A stretch of DNA of 64,000 nt from Acestrorhynchus altus (GCA_034509495.1 CM067517.1:29563979-29627978), one strand, 5' to 3'; positions 27,001 to 39,500 are shown, counted from the stretch's first letter. Made by a program: numbers and translations. The notes: a model not told the origin generated them from the letters alone.

Positions 27001-28010
27001 GGATAAGCCTGAAGTAGTCTTTGTGTGTCTTTAGGTTTTATTACATCACACTGTTCAGTTCCAGTAACACCTTTGTTGTTCGACACTTCTAGTCATTTTA
27101 AATCAAGCTGATCTTTTCATTTGAGAATCTCCCAAAATCTTCTTCTTCTTCTTTCGCCAGTTCTTTAGTGTCGCCAGAGCGATCATCATATTTTTATGAT
27201 CTGCATCATAGTCTCTTTGACACAAGTTTTGACCGGATGCCCTTCCTGATGCAACCCTCACCATTTAGCCTCACCATATAATAAGACTATATAGGTAAAC
27301 TTGTCTGCCATGTTATGTGAGTATCAGTAAGCAACTATTTTCAGGGCTGGAAAATAGCCAGAGCACCTTATACTGGGACAGTCCAACATTTACCATCATA
27401 CACCGGCATGAGGTGTTTAAGATGAGCTTAGAGGGCAAAGGCAGTAAACATGCCCAGTAGGCCGCCTAAACGTAAACACAGTTCACACCTTCCCGAATCT
27501 AATCACAAAGAGCCCAAATGCTCTTGTTTGCAGGTGCTGATGCAGTTCTCAGGGGTGAGCTGACTCTCTATGGAGCTGCAGCAGAGCTCACCAAGGTCAT
27601 CAATGTCCAGATATTTGGAAGCGTTCAGAAGAGGTCCTGCATTCTCAGATGTGATGATAATGTCACAGGTGTAGATGTACTGCAAGACCAGCTCCATTAT
27701 GTCCGGAGACACATTTGGGATGTTTAGCTCAGTCTTTTCTGAGATTTCCGAGGTGCTGCTTGAGAACAAAATGTGGCAATAAATAAAATACAGTGAACCT
27801 TCCTGAAGAAGATGCAGAGAAACAGAACTTTCTAAATGCTGCAGAGAAATTGTCCCACTCTGAAATATTCACTGCAAGCACTGAGGATGATCTTGTGGCT
27901 TTGAATTTAACTCTCACCCACTTTGATGACTACATCACACAGACAGCTGTCTAGACGCAGACGCATTGGAGAAATCCCGTATACGGTCAAGTTTGCCTTC
28001 TTGCAGTCCA
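24045..28010 (-). pseudogene. klhl10-like: KLHL10-like BTB-BACK-kelch gene, copy C, best BTB region
   Basis: On the minus strand: BTB start at about 28,010-27,905 (CLCDVVIKV). The second BTB exon at 27,770-27,530 is the best preserved in the array (NVSPDIMELVLQYIYTCD, then ASKYLDIDDLGELC, SQLTPENCIS). BACK exons follow at about 27,080-26,925 (AYPTVVRF, FEMLTVADES) and 26,565-26,290. The long exon at about 25,980-25,390 has NPLTRPRLP-type sequence, VIEVYDSKVDRW, LIYVIGGFNDF and YDPKTNQW. Kelch exons are near 25,110-24,985, 24,450-24,325 and 24,200-24,045. Frame is lost several times in the long exon (25,600-25,740) and in the last three. It could retain a BTB-only product but not a propeller. 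It differs from A and B by a novel segment before the second BTB exon (27,395-27,510) that is shared with D. Confidence 0.8.
27125..27300. mobile_element. MITE-like repeat in the BTB-BACK intron of copy C
   Basis: It contains TCTTCTTCTTCTTTCGCC followed by the phrase GGATGCCCTTCCTGATGCAA, a widespread fish repeat. It is absent at this place in copies A and B. Copy D is deleted for the area. Confidence 0.6.
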
Positions 28011-28800
28011 CGTTCTTTCCTGTTGTAGTCTGAGGAAGAGTGTGTGGAACTTTAGAACGCTTTACATCACAACAGAACCTAATGAAGTAACGCCATGATG
28101 GCATACTGTTCTATGATGTCATTCTGTGCAGAGATGATGGTTAAGTTGGAACATTTTAACCTGGTTGATGCTGAACTTAAAGAGAACTGACGGCCTCTAC
28201 ATGTTCCTTTGACCCAATTGCCAATGTGTGTTCAGTATCAGAATCCTGGCCATAGTAAATTACTCCTTACAGCTCCTGATTTTAAAACAGCTTCAGTAGT
28301 TTCAAAGAAAGACCGCTTCTTCCAAACATCTACAAAACCCCATCCAAACTCAAAGACTGGATACATGCTTTCAGAACTAGAAGGTCAGGATCACTGTACT
28401 GCTCTCTTTCTGCAGTTTAGAGGCCATTTACTGAACTATTCAGTAGAATCCTTCATAATTCACATCTACAGAGTTCTGGGTTTAGTGGATGTACAGGTTT
28501 TCAACGCTCTTACCTTTTTTAACATTGTTATAAATGCTGATTATATGCTGGTCTCTGGTTCTAGATAACAAGACTGTTTAGAGAAGTAACCATATATTCT
28601 AATGAAGGAAAAACCCCAAACTGAGACGGAATAGCCTCTTTTTCTAGATTCCATTCTGTGATGTCATCCATGATGTCACACTTCAGCAGTGTGATTCACA
28701 TTGAAGTTGTTACGGCAACCAATCAGCACTCAGCAATGATGCCATCCAATCAGCATTGAACAGCAAAGATGCCAACCAATCAGTATAAGAGAGTTATAAT
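28011..28800. other. 5' flank of copy C with short minisatellite
   Basis: This is the shared upstream flank of the units. 28,715-28,785 holds two or three CAATCAGCATTGAACAG-type units. A 119-codon open frame at 28,209-28,568 on the plus strand has no domain and is broken in the paralogous stretch of unit D (39,750-40,080), so it is not called as a gene. Confidence 0.55.
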
Positions 28801-28954
28801 GGCACAAATCAAACCAAATTCTTATTACTTATCCCGCGGGTTTGAAGTACCCCCATCAGATGAGTGAGACATCCGAGATGGATGGTTTGTAGCTTCTATA
28901 ATTCTTCAATTTGTGTAAACATTCAAACCATATTGAACCAAAATCCACATGTGT

Positions 28955-29395
28955 GTATATATATATACATATATATAAAGGGCCATGACCTTTCTGTTTC
29001 TCTTAACACTTCAAACCCATATGCCGATTCAGGTACCACTATTCCTCTCTAAAATGAAGACTGTCCGTCTGTACACTCTGGCGACTCCTCCAGTCTTGTG
29101 TCCGCTTCCTGCACTTCTTTTCTTCCCAGGCTCTAAGGGGATGTGTTTGTGTTTCAGTGAATGCTTGTCACGGCTATCTGGCAGCTATTTGTGTCTCCAC
29201 ATGCTGCCCAGCTTGCCAGACAGACGCTGCCACAACTGCTACAACAAACAACATTGTGTTTGTCTGTATCTTCCACCAAACTGTGTCCTCTCAGACTTCA
29301 ACCTGTGTACAACTAATGCTCCCTCTTCTCAGAAGCTGTTTCAAGGTAATTTTCCTGGTATTCTTCCTGCTTAAAAGGAGACTTTAAATCAGCTT
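28955..29395 (+). other. Unrecognised block conserved between units C and D
   Basis: A short (TA)n tract at about 28,957-28,977 is followed by a plus-strand stretch with cysteine-rich open frames (residue runs like CLCFSECLSRL and ICVSTCCPAC). The homologous stretch in unit D is 40,455-40,895. Frames are not conserved between the two copies because of indels, which argues against coding. It sits immediately before the 36-bp minisatellite in both units, so both may belong to one unknown repeat element. Confidence 0.45.
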
Positions 29396-29399
29396 TCCC

Positions 29400-30040
29400 C
29401 TCCTAGAAGGAGGTGCTTTTTTCCTCCTTTCTCTCTTTAAAACAGGAATTTAATCTCTCTCTCCTTCTCTCCTAAAGCAGGAGCTGAATCTCTCTCTGCT
29501 TCTCCTAAAAACAGGAGCTGAATCTCTCCTTCTCCTAAAACAGGAGCTGAATCTCACTTTCTCTTTCCCTCCTAAAGTCAAGAGCTGAATCTCTCTCTCA
29601 TTCTCTCCTAAAAACAGGAGCTGAATCTCTCCTTCTCTCCAAAAACAGGAGCTGAATCTCTCTCCTTCTCTCCTAAAAACAGGAGCTGAATCTCTCTCTC
29701 CTTCTCTCCTAAAAACAGGAAGTGAATCTCTCTCTCCTTCTCTCCTAAAAACAGGAAGTGAATCTCTCTCTCCTTCTCTCCTAAAGGAGGAGCTGAATCT
29801 CTCTCTCCTTCTCTCCTAAAGGAGGAGCTGAATCTCTCCTTCTCCTAAAAACAGGAGCTGAATCTCTCTCTCCTTCTCTCCTAAAAACAGGAGCTGAATC
29901 TCTCTCCTTCTCCTAAAACATGAGCTGAATCTCTCCTTCTCCTAAAGCAGGAGCTGGATCTCTCTCTCCTTCTCTCCTAAAGCAGGAGCTGAACTCTTCT
30001 CATTTTCCCTCCTAAAGTAGGAGTAGTTTTTCTTTCTCTC
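29400..30040. repeat. 36-bp minisatellite with a hairpin-forming unit (unit C)
   Basis: The approximate unit is CTCTCTCTCCTTCTCTCCTA followed by AAAACAGGAGCTGAAT, about 17 copies. Each unit has CTCCT and AGGAG around a six-base A-rich loop, so it can form a small stem-loop on either strand. On the minus strand the unit reads as a 12-residue repeat (like RREGERDSAPVF) because 36 is divisible by three. The unit D array (40,900-41,900) is longer. Confidence 0.9.
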
Positions 30041-30440
30041 CTTGCAAAGGAGCCAGTTCAGTTTGCTTTTCCTTCTCCTCCTCCAATCAGGCCCTTCAGC
30101 TTGGCTGTTCACCATCTTCTGAGGGACTCGTTGGTTCCGTGGGTAATGCATTGGCCTCCCAGCCTTTATTTTTCACTTATTTATTTTCTCGTCAGTGTGC
30201 TGGTCATGTCTACCTCAGCACTCTGTTCATCAGTTTGGTTTTTCTTTCTTTTCGAAAAATAAAAGCACAGACGCCACATTGGTAAGCCCTAATACTCACT
30301 AGCCCTCCGCCCCATAGAGTCGTGGTTAAACACAGGTTTACCAACTTGGGTTCAAAGTCCTCTTTGTTTGCTTTTGAGTCCACCTAGCTTTGACTGGCGC
30401 TTTAATAAACCTAAAATCACCTAAAAGAAGTATGTGGCAA
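30041..30440 (+). mobile_element. LTR-like or retroelement end next to the minisatellite
   Basis: Low-divergence sequence is shared with 41,930-42,330. It has a polyadenylation-like TCGAAAAATAAAAGCACAG run and then CGCCACATTGGTAAGCCC. The layout resembles the 3' end of an LTR element, but no coding domain or matching second LTR was found. Confidence 0.35.
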
Positions 30441-30807
30441 TCTTTCTCTCACACAGATAATCACTGAAACCAAACCATCCAAACTTAAAGGACCCTTCTA
30501 AGTCTACCCTGATTTATCTAATTTTATCAAACAGAACAGAGAAACAAACATGCTGCCTCAGGAGTTGTTGAACTTGGTTTCAGTGACCACTGCCTAATCG
30601 GATGCATTCAAAAAAGTTCCAGAATAATAACAGAATTGTGTTTAGAAGAAACTGAAAAAAAATAATAATGACCTGCCGTTTCCACTTTGGCATTGAGTGA
30701 ACTTCATTCATTTAACTATAAATAGTTCAGATGTGATGCAGCTCTTGATTATTTTCAAAAATCATTCCTTACAGTTGCAGAAAAACATGCTCCCACAAAA
30801 AACTACA
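30440..30807 (+). mobile_element. LINE endonuclease C-terminal fragment
   Basis: Translation gives a GVVEL-like stretch and DHCLIGCI-type residues, the conserved end of the apurinic-type endonuclease of fish L2/Rex1-like LINEs, followed by an arginine-rich stretch (IVFRRN). The same sequence continues into a reverse-transcriptase start in unit D (42,320-43,480). Here it is cut at about 30,807. Confidence 0.6.
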
Positions 30808-31165
30808 CAGTGGTGGCTTCTGCCATCTTTTATAGAGTTGGGACAGCACTACTTCCAATGGCAGACTGGAAGAGACTGAACAAACTCATAAAGAAGACCA
30901 GTTCTGTCCTGGGAATCCCCTTAGACACAGTGCAGGTGGTGGGACACAGAAAGATGTTAGGAAAGATGGCATCAATGCTGGAGGACGACTCCCACCCCAT
31001 GCATGAGACTCTGGCAGCACCGGGCAGCTCCTTCAATGACAGGCTGCTTCACCCAAGTGTGTGAAGAAGTGGAATCACAGGTCCCTTCTGTCCTGCTGCT
31101 GTTAGACGGACACACACTTAACTCCTTAAGTGCACACTTAAGTGTCCAGTACTTAACACACTGTA
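30808..31165 (+). mobile_element. LINE reverse-transcriptase C-terminus
   Basis: An open stretch with RLNKLIKKTSSVLGIPLDTV, then MLGKMASMLEDDSHPMHETL and RLLHPSV matches the C-terminal tail of a fish non-LTR retrotransposon polyprotein. That tail is the last part of the coding region before the 3' untranslated tail that follows here. It is a different LINE type from the endonuclease fragment just upstream, so the two are juxtaposed remnants. It carries no catalytic residues. Confidence 0.75.
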
Positions 31166-31189
31166 CTGGACACTTATTGATCAATATAA

Positions 31190-32025
31190 CTTCAAAAACG
31201 CTCCAACATTCTTCTACTGTCCAAATTACCCAAATAATGTATAAATAATGTTTCTTTTTATTATTTACGGTGTTAATGTAACGGATAAGAAAAAGAGATG
31301 CTTATTATTTTAATCACATAAAAATCTCTCATCATTATTTTGTTAGTGTTTTTATTTTTGTTTTATTTATTTATATTTGTGATTTTTAGGTAATTTATGA
31401 AATTTTGTGTATAATTTGAACTGTGAAACAGACTTTTTACTTTGAAATCAAGTGAGTTCTCAGAATCTGCGTATTTTCTCAGTCTGCGCCTAATATCACT
31501 GAGGAGGTGGGTGTTTACTGTTTACTCTTTCAGAATTTACTGTTTTAAAGTTGTTCACACAAATAATACTCATAAATCTTGTTAGATAACATGTATTTTA
31601 GCACTTAGAGTAAGACATTGAGTTATTAAGGTAGTTTTTTGTGTAGAGAGTGTTTTTAATGAATACAGCTGACACCAGTTAACCTAAAATGGTGTTTCTT
31701 CACAGCTGGTTGTGTGTGAGACAGAGAGAATTCCATGCTGTGTTTTGTTGTTTCTGTACAGGAACAGAATAAATTCCCAGTGTAAGGCAGTGTGTGTCTC
31801 CATTCACAACGCAGAGGGTATTAAAGATCAAGGGGCGTGGCCAGGTCAACTTCAGCAGAGAGGGACACACACACGCAAGGCGGCTACATTTATACTGTAT
31901 ATTGTATTTTCTGCACTGTGTATTTATCTATTATCTTCTTTGCTGTAAGCTCTGCTCTCCTTGCTCGCTTACTACTGTAATAATGTGAATGTCCCCACTC
32001 ATGGACTAATAAAGCGATTAATTTT
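31190..32025 (+). mobile_element. LINE 3' tail interrupted by a solo LTR (leader of unit D)
   Basis: It follows directly from the reverse-transcriptase C-terminus at 30,808-31,165, which shows that the tail is a LINE 3' untranslated region. It is split by the solo LTR and ends near 32,020 with GGACTAATAAAGCGATTA. The structure is identical to 19,790-20,625. Confidence 0.75.
31277..31888 (+). mobile_element. Solo LTR (612 bp), paralog of the one at 19,872
   Basis: It starts TGTAACGGATAAG and ends GCGGCTACA, and the right flank is TTTA. The left flank reads GTTAA, where the expected TTTA has been altered. It is the same insertion as in unit C, carried along by the segmental duplication and not an independent event, since the target position is the same base. 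Confidence 0.8.
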
Positions 32026-32026
32026 A

Positions 32027-35000
32027 TTGTCATGCACCCTCAGTCTCTCCGACTTCCATTTCATAATGTCTCAAAGTTAATCACCTAACCAATCATACCT
32101 GTGTTCTTCATTATCAGTCTGTCCGCAGCCACCCGCTTTCTCGTTTTCTGGACACCAGCTTTTTTGTCTCATCCTGGTTTTCAGTCTGCTAGGTATTGGT
32201 CTTCGCTGTTTTTTACTGGGTCCCCGGTTCATCCTTTCTGGCATTGGTCTCGTCTACCTGTTGTTGACCTGGACTGTCTGACCCTGTTTTTAAATTACTG
32301 TGTTTATATCTGCGTCTGCTTCCCTCTTCCTGTTGTGAGAGAAAGCTAGACCGAAAACAATGGAAACAGCAGATATTGGGAAAATGTTTACAGCCATGTC
32401 CTGACAGGGACAGTTGCTAGGAGAAAACGAGACTCTCCTTTCGGGCATTTCTCAGTCTGTGGAGGAGCTTGGCCAGCAGCAACGAAAGCAGCAGGACCAG
32501 CTGCTTCAGATCCTGACTGGCCTGTAAGCACTGACCACAGAGCCTTAAAATAGTCTCACAGGGAGGGCTCTTGATTGGGCCACCGCTGTCTGGGGGTCAA
32601 TCCATATCAGAACTTTGAGAGCGGGTTAAGGCAAGTGTTTGATCACGCAGCTGCAGGCAGATCTGCAGGAGAGCAGCTGCTGGCTCTCCGGCAGGGTGCA
32701 CGCTCCGTGGCTGTCTATGCTCTGGATTTCCGCACTGATGTGGCCAGTAGTGGCTGTAATGAGCCAGCTCTCTCTTTAATGCTTACCGCATGGACTATGA
32801 GGAGATTTTGACTGAGCTGCCTAGAGGCTGCGATCTCTGTCAACCTGCACTCTGCAACCCTGTTTCACCCAGACCTGCCCAGAGGAACACGCTCCCTGCT
32901 CCTTCTCCTCCAGTTCAGACTGAGGAACCCATAACTGGATGTCACCATCTGTCCAGAGAGGAGCGCTAATGAAGACTCCACAATCGCCTGTAATTTTTAC
33001 TGTGGAGAGAATAACCCGCCTTACAAGATCAGAGAACACCACGCATTTACAGGCTGCAGCACAGAGAGACGTGGTGAGCATTCCGCCTGTGCTTTAACTT
33101 TTTCATCCTTCTTTTACCAGTACAGTTGGCTACCAATGTATCGCTCTGCTTTCCAGCCTTGACTTTGGAGCAGAAGGGATCTTCATCCACCCTCGCATTG
33201 TTGATGAATTTCACTGTTCCACCAAGTCACTAAAATATCCACTCATCACACTGGATGGATTAGCAGTTGAGGAGCTCCTATAACCCACCAAACACCTCCA
33301 CTATCTGTCCAGGCCAGCTTCCTACATTATGAGAGTCTGTCTTTCTTTGTCACACCATGATCAGACTACTCCATTTTCCTTGTCCTCTATTGACTACCAA
33401 ACCTTGGATGATGCCACCAGAAAATTTGCTTATCCTCTCCTCCTCATACTAGTAGCTCTAGAACAACTCAGAAGTGTAGAGTATTTCATTAAGCTCGACC
33501 TACGTAGTGCCTACAATTGTATTCGTATCAGACGGGGATGAATGGAAAATGGCTTTCATGACAACGAAAGGACACTATGAATATTTGGTTATGAGCTATG
33601 GTCTTGCTACTGGTATGCCAAAGGTCATTCATAAATGACACTTTATAGACATGTTGGGTCATTATGATGGCCTATATCGATGATATCTTGATTTGTCTCC
33701 ACCAACTTGAAATATGTTAAACATGTACATTCTGTTCTCCAGAGACTATTAGATAACAAACTGTTTGTTAAATTGGATAAATGTCAGTTTCCTTTTTGGG
33801 CTATGTTGTGACCATTAATGGGGTTACCATGAGTGATCAGGAGGTGGAAGCTGTTGCTATTTGGACAGAACCAAAATCCATTAAGGACCTGCAAGATTCC
33901 TTGATGTGCAAACTTTATTGAGGTCTATAACTTCAGCAGTATAGCAGCACCACTCACAGCTTTATTGAATGGAGCCCCTAAGAGACTGCTGAGGCCTTCC
34001 TTTGACACAAAAAAGCTTTTACTTCCGCTCCGGTCCTTAAACATCCCAATGCCAGTATCCCCTTTATTGTTGAAGTAGATGCCTCTGAAACTGGGGTTGG
34101 GGCTATACTTTCTCAGAGGAGTGGTTCTCCACCCAAGCTTTTTCCTGTAGCCACCTTCATAAACTCAGCCTGCCAAACAGACTATGGTATTGGGGATAGA
34201 GAACTGTTAGCTGCCAAACTCGCATTGGAGGGTACCAGACACCCTTTTCTAGTTCTAACAGACCACAAGAACCTGGAATACATCCGCTCGGCCAAACAAC
34301 TCAACTCTCGGCAGGCCAGATGGTCAGTCTCCTTTTCACAGTTCATGATCACATACCATCCTGGGAGCTGTAACACTAAGGCAGACGCTCTCTCATGGCT
34401 CCATCAAGCTACCATGGAGACAGATTGTGAACCATCCTACCATCTTATCAAACTCTGTCATGGTGGCCTTAATGATGGGGCATTGATGAAGTCATCGAGG
34501 CAGCATTACAAGAACATCCTGCCTCCGGCGGTTCCTAGTGGGGCTCTTTACGTGTTTGCTGCAACCGGTTGCTAACTTGGTCCCACTCAACTTTGTCCTC
34601 GGGTCATCCAGGTGAGACCCGGACGCTGCTACTCCTCAAGACACAATACTGGTGGGAGACTGTGGAGAGGATGTACTCTGGTCTGTATCATCATATCCTG
34701 TGTGTGCCAATTGTAAAATCCATAAGACCTTTCCAGCTAGTAAGCTAGTGTCACTTCCTATACCCCAACGTCCTTGCTCGCACATAACTTTAGATTTTGT
34801 TACAGACCCCCCCCCCTCAGAAGGTTTCACCACAGTTCTCACCATTGTTGACCGGTTTGTGATTCATCAAATTTGTTCCGCTCAAGTCCCTGCTCTTTTG
34901 CCATGGACACTTTCGCTAAAGCTCTATTTGAGCATGTGTTCAGACATTTCCAGAATGGAGGATGTACTGACTGATCGTGGGCCTACACCACCTCATGTGG

Positions 35001-35253
35001 AAGTCCTTTAAACATTTAGCAGTCAGCGTGATTCTCACGCCAGCATATCAACCTCAAGCAATGGACAATGAGCGCATTTCCAATCAAGAACTTGTCATGC
35101 ACCTCTCAGTCTCCCTGGACTCCATTTCCCATATGTGTCTCACCTGCATGTTATCGAATTGGACTGTCTGACTCCTGTTTTTGACATTTATCCCATTAAA
35201 TGACTGTGTTTATATCTGGGTTCAGTTTCTCTGTCCTGTCTTTGAGACTTATC
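32027..35253 (+). mobile_element. Ty3/gypsy retrotransposon remnant 2 (unit D)
   Basis: The 5' LTR starts TGTCATGCACC and a related 3' LTR starts at about 35,094. Gag-like region at 32,350-32,810 (SVEELGQQQRKQQDQL, VFDHAAAGRSAGEQLL, ARSVAVYALDFRTDV); zinc knuckle near 32,990; protease-like and reverse-transcriptase sequence at 33,180-33,850 (YFIKLDLRSAYNCIRIRRG, then DEWKMAF-like in another frame); RNase H at 34,190-34,380 (DRELLA, LTDHKNLEYIRSAKQLNSRQ); integrase at 34,780-35,000 (VLTDRGP). Several frameshifts and stops are present, and the expected catalytic YIDD-type box near 33,670-33,690 is broken. At about 3.2 kb it is also shorter than a full element, which is normally near 5 kb. Confidence 0.85.
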
Positions 35254-36049
35254 TGTTCATAGTAACAGTCAGTTTGATAAGGCTGCCTAAAAATTTTACA
35301 TGCTTCGTATCAGGTCACTTACAAATGTCCAAACCAGAAATGTTGGGATAGAGACACTTTAGAGATAAAGATTCAGTTTACTTTTGAGTATAAAAACATC
35401 CAGAACACGCCATTCCAATCAGCCTTTGTTGTATTGAAATCTGTATGCAGAAAAAATGATGCTTAGACTTTGTTCCAGACTCAGTCTTTCAACTTCACTT
35501 CTATGGACTCAGTCCTCCAGTATCTTCCAGTTAAAAAATACAGTTTAGTGAGAGGCTCCCACTCTGAACTGTATCATTTGTACACAATTCAGCTGATGGT
35601 GTCGCTGTTGCAAAAGTCACCCAATATATGACAGAAAAAGCAGTGAAGAGTGATCAGCATGTTAAGTTCACTCACCTTAAACACTTTATTAAATTAGCAT
35701 TTTTGTGAGCATTAGCTTCTCTGTGCATTTCAGAAATGTTGGGGACGTCGGAAATCAGACAACAACTCAGACCACGGTGCAAAAGATTTAAGTTTGAGGC
35801 CTCAAACCTGCAAAGAGCACAAAAGAGACATTTCTTTAATCCAGCAGCAGCTTTGACTCAAATACAACCATCACATACATCCACTCTTCCACATATGACA
35901 CTGCTGACACAACCTTGGAAGACCACAAGAAGAAGTACAACAACAGTATAAAGATACACTAAACTATAAACTATACAACTCTATAAACTACATTTTGTCT
36001 GGATATTGTCAAATGTTGGTGGCAGTGATAAAAAGAACTGATTTCTATT

Positions 36050-38801
36050 TCCATTATTTTGTCCAGTGTGCAGTGGACTTTAGAGTTAAAGCAGTTCTTC
36101 ACAATTTCACTCCATGTTCATGGACTGATATTCATACCATTTATCGGCGTTCTCACATAGTACTCAGTGCTGGCTGTTGACCCAAACCATCAAATCCAAT
36201 TTACAGCTAACAAGAAGCCATTCAGACCTGGAGGATCAAAATGAAAAGGACAGAAGAGAATGATGTGAAGAACAAGAACAGTACATTATTATTGGTTCCA
36301 CATTGATGTCGATAAAGAGTAAAAGTGATTTTAATTAGCAGGACGTTGGATGTCTTTTTTTACCTCAATACCAAAATTGCTGCGAGACCGGTTCATAGGG
36401 GACACAGGTCCAGGAGTCACGTGTGGATCGGGAGAACTCAGCAGATTTCAGCCGCTTGTCTGTGTAAGATCTATTGTATCCTCCACCTTATTCACAGAAA
36501 AGCAGGAGTTATAATCTATATTATAGAAACGCTTGGACTCCATTAATGTCCACACCAACTGCTAAAACTTTAGGCCCTCACTGACATTTAGCAGCCTTTG
36601 ATTTTAATGAGCAGGCCTGTCGGAAACTAATAGACACACAGTACCTACTCTGTCATCACCAAACAGGAGCTGCACAGAACTGAATCATTTACTGTAGTTA
36701 TCAAATCATCAATAGAACTTCCTGAAAGACTGACAGTAGTTACTGAATCATTTCTAAAGCTGTTGGATACTATATAGTAGTTCATCATTTAAAAACAAAA
36801 ACTTGACACAAAATAGTCCCTCCTTATTCAGACAAACCTTGATCTTTTAGAGCAAGGAAAGGTTCAGCACAGAGATTTTCAGAAAACACACGGATGGATT
36901 TCCTTTATTAGAATTCACAAAGTAAATCGTAAAACATTGTTACTGGAAAATATTTCAGTAGAAGGTTCGTGTCCATTTCTGATTCGTTTTATGAAATAGT
37001 GAGAACTTACTACATATATTCATTGTCCTAAACACACACCCAGTCCAGTCCTGTACGTGCTCATGTTCATGATAGAAGTCCACTGGTTGGTATCTGGGTT
37101 AAAGTTCTCGGCCATGTTCAGATCATCTGCGCCATTGTAGCCTCCAAAGATGTAGATCTGGAGAAAACAGCACGTTATAAAATCCAGAATGAAGACAAAT
37201 TTGAACACTACAATGAAAGAGCACTGCCATCAATTCATTCATTGGTTTTCTTCACAAAGTGATGTGATAAATATAACATTCAACCCAATAACTGTTTAAT
37301 AATGTAATGTCTAAGCTTCTTCTGCATATAATGCCTACAAGAGCATTAAGCCTTTAGCAGTTCTTGGTGGCTTTACTGCAGGGTGTTTTCATGTTACTCT
37401 CTACACACTTGTGATGCTGAAGCTCCACAGTTTGCATTTTCACTTTGTTGTTACGTGACAGCACTGCGATCACCCTTTTGTCATGCATGTGGTAGCATAG
37501 TCCACTGATTGGTCTTGGGTCAACACTCTGCTGATCTCATAGTGGAAGTCATTGAAGCCACCCATAACATAGATGAGTCCATTCAGCACAACAACACTTA
37601 AGCCGGAACGGCAAAAATGCATGGGTCCCACTGGGTGTCAGGTCTTTGTGACGAGATTGAACTTTTGTACACCGCTGAGGTAATCAGTATCACTGGAGCC
37701 CCAATGTGGTACAAAATCCATCCAGGACCGCCCGTACCATGATACGCCCGGGTTCCTTTCTGCCAGTCAGTCATTAACCAGCTTATCAACCTGAGTCATA
37801 GACCTCGATGACATCTGTGTAAGTTCCTGTATTCCATCCACCAGAGGCTACCATGATAGTGTGCGGTAACCGGGGCCGAGTTAGAGGATTCTGGATACTC
37901 GGGTGCTAGACACATCGTTCGTGGTGACGTGGAGCAAGATCTTCAGGGCATCATCAATGATGGGCTGACACTTCACTTGGGTATTGATCAGCTGGTTCTC
38001 CCGTATGTTCTTATGGAAGTAGTCAGCTTCAATCAGGCCCAGCCAACCTAATCACACAGAACACACAGCACAAGTTCATTAGTGATAGATAATCATGTTC
38101 ACACCCTCATTCACTTTTACAGTTAAACAGCACAGCAGCAGTCTATGATTGCTATGGGGAACCGAGAACCTTCCTCCGTCCATACTCCTACATTCTAGAT
38201 ACTAATCAAATTCAACTAATGCATATCACATTTCAAGAGGGGACGGTTACAGAAAAGGGCCTTAAGACCTAATCCTCAGTGGTCAATGAAATTCAATCCC
38301 AATGTGCAGTGTCTGTGGTGTAACTTCAACTCAGTATCCTCTGGAATTTATTTGAGGAAATTTACTTTTAGCTGAGCTGCTGAAGCTGAAGCTGTACCTT
38401 CGACAGTAGTGTTGAAGGTTTCTGAGCTTAAGTTCAGGAGCCGTGTTGAACCCATTTCATTGCCAGCCCAAACACTGTCTCTCCTGCTTCACGCTCAGGT
38501 TATCGTTCTCCAAGATGCTGCTCACTTCCTTCAGACTGAGATCCTTAAAATCCTCGGTCTCATCTAGAACCTCCTCAAATGTTCTAGAGGTAGGTGAACG
38601 CGCCACAGGGGATAGTGCTGCGCCTCATCAGCTTAGCCTTGAAGCGCAGAGACACAAGAACGTTTAATTTTGTGAAGTGTCTCTACTGTCTTTTAAGTCA
38701 GTGAAAGAGAGACAAACTAGACAAGCATATAAAACACAGAGAAACCATGAACCCACAACTGAACATACATACTGCCACACTTATACACACACACACACAC
38801 A

Positions 38802-38863
<62 letters not shown>

Positions 38864-39500
38864 CAGACACACACAGACACACAGACACACACAAATATAT
38901 ATATATAATGCATCATACACCGGCATGAGGTGTTTAAGATGAGCTTAGAGGGCAAAGGCAGTAAAAACACAGTTCCGCAGTCGCCTAAACGTAAACACAG
39001 TTCACACTCGTTCGAACTAATCACAAAGAGCCCAATGCTCTTACTTTTGCAGGTGCTGATGCAGTTCTCAGGTGAGCTGACTCTCTATGGAGCTGCAGAG
39101 CTCACTACACACAATGTCCAGATATTTGGAAGCTGCTCAGAAGAGGTCCTGCATTCTCGCATATGATGAAATTTCACAGTTGTAGATGTAATTGCAAGAC
39201 TCAGCTCCATTATGTCCCGAGACACATTTGGGATGTTTAGCTCAGTCTTTTCTGAGATTTCTGAGGCAGTTGCTTGAGAACAAAATCAGAAAAGATAAAT
39301 AAAACACAGTGAACCTTCCTGAAAAAGATGCAGAAACAGAACTTTCAAATGCTGCAGAGAAATTGTCCCACCTGGAAATATTCCATTGTGTGCACTGGAG
39401 GACTCCACCTTGTGGCTTTGAATTTAACCTCACCCACTTTGATGACCACATCACACAGCTGTCTTCACGCAGACGACAGAGAAAAATCCCGTGAGCTGGT
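36050..39500 (-). pseudogene. klhl10-like: KLHL10-like gene, copy D, missing the first BACK exon
   Basis: On the minus strand: BTB start exon at about 39,500-39,360; second BTB exon about 39,280-39,045 (frameshifted). Next comes the BACK-2 exon (about 38,640-38,350); the exon that encodes AYPTVVRF and VADES in copies A-C is absent. The CA tract at 38,780-38,905 is joined directly to the sequence at 38,905 that in copy C lies upstream of the BTB exon (27,395). The long kelch exon is about 38,030-37,445. The kelch exon at 37,165-37,020 is intact (QIYIFGGYNGADDLNMAENF and WTSIMNMSTYRTGLGV). Later exons are near 36,490-36,360 and 36,215-36,050. The lost exon and multiple frameshifts make this copy non-functional as a KLHL adaptor. 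Confidence 0.8.
38780..38905. repeat. (CA)n and (TA)n microsatellites at a deletion junction in copy D
   Basis: About 45 CA units are followed by CAGACACACACAGA variants and ATATATATATATAA. The array abuts the breakpoint where about 700 bp, including the first BACK exon, are lost relative to copy C. Confidence 0.9.

Noticed and set aside
28209..28568. 119-codon plus-strand open frame upstream of KLHL10-like copy C
   Set aside because: It has no recognisable domain, and the paralogous sequence in unit D is broken by several indels.
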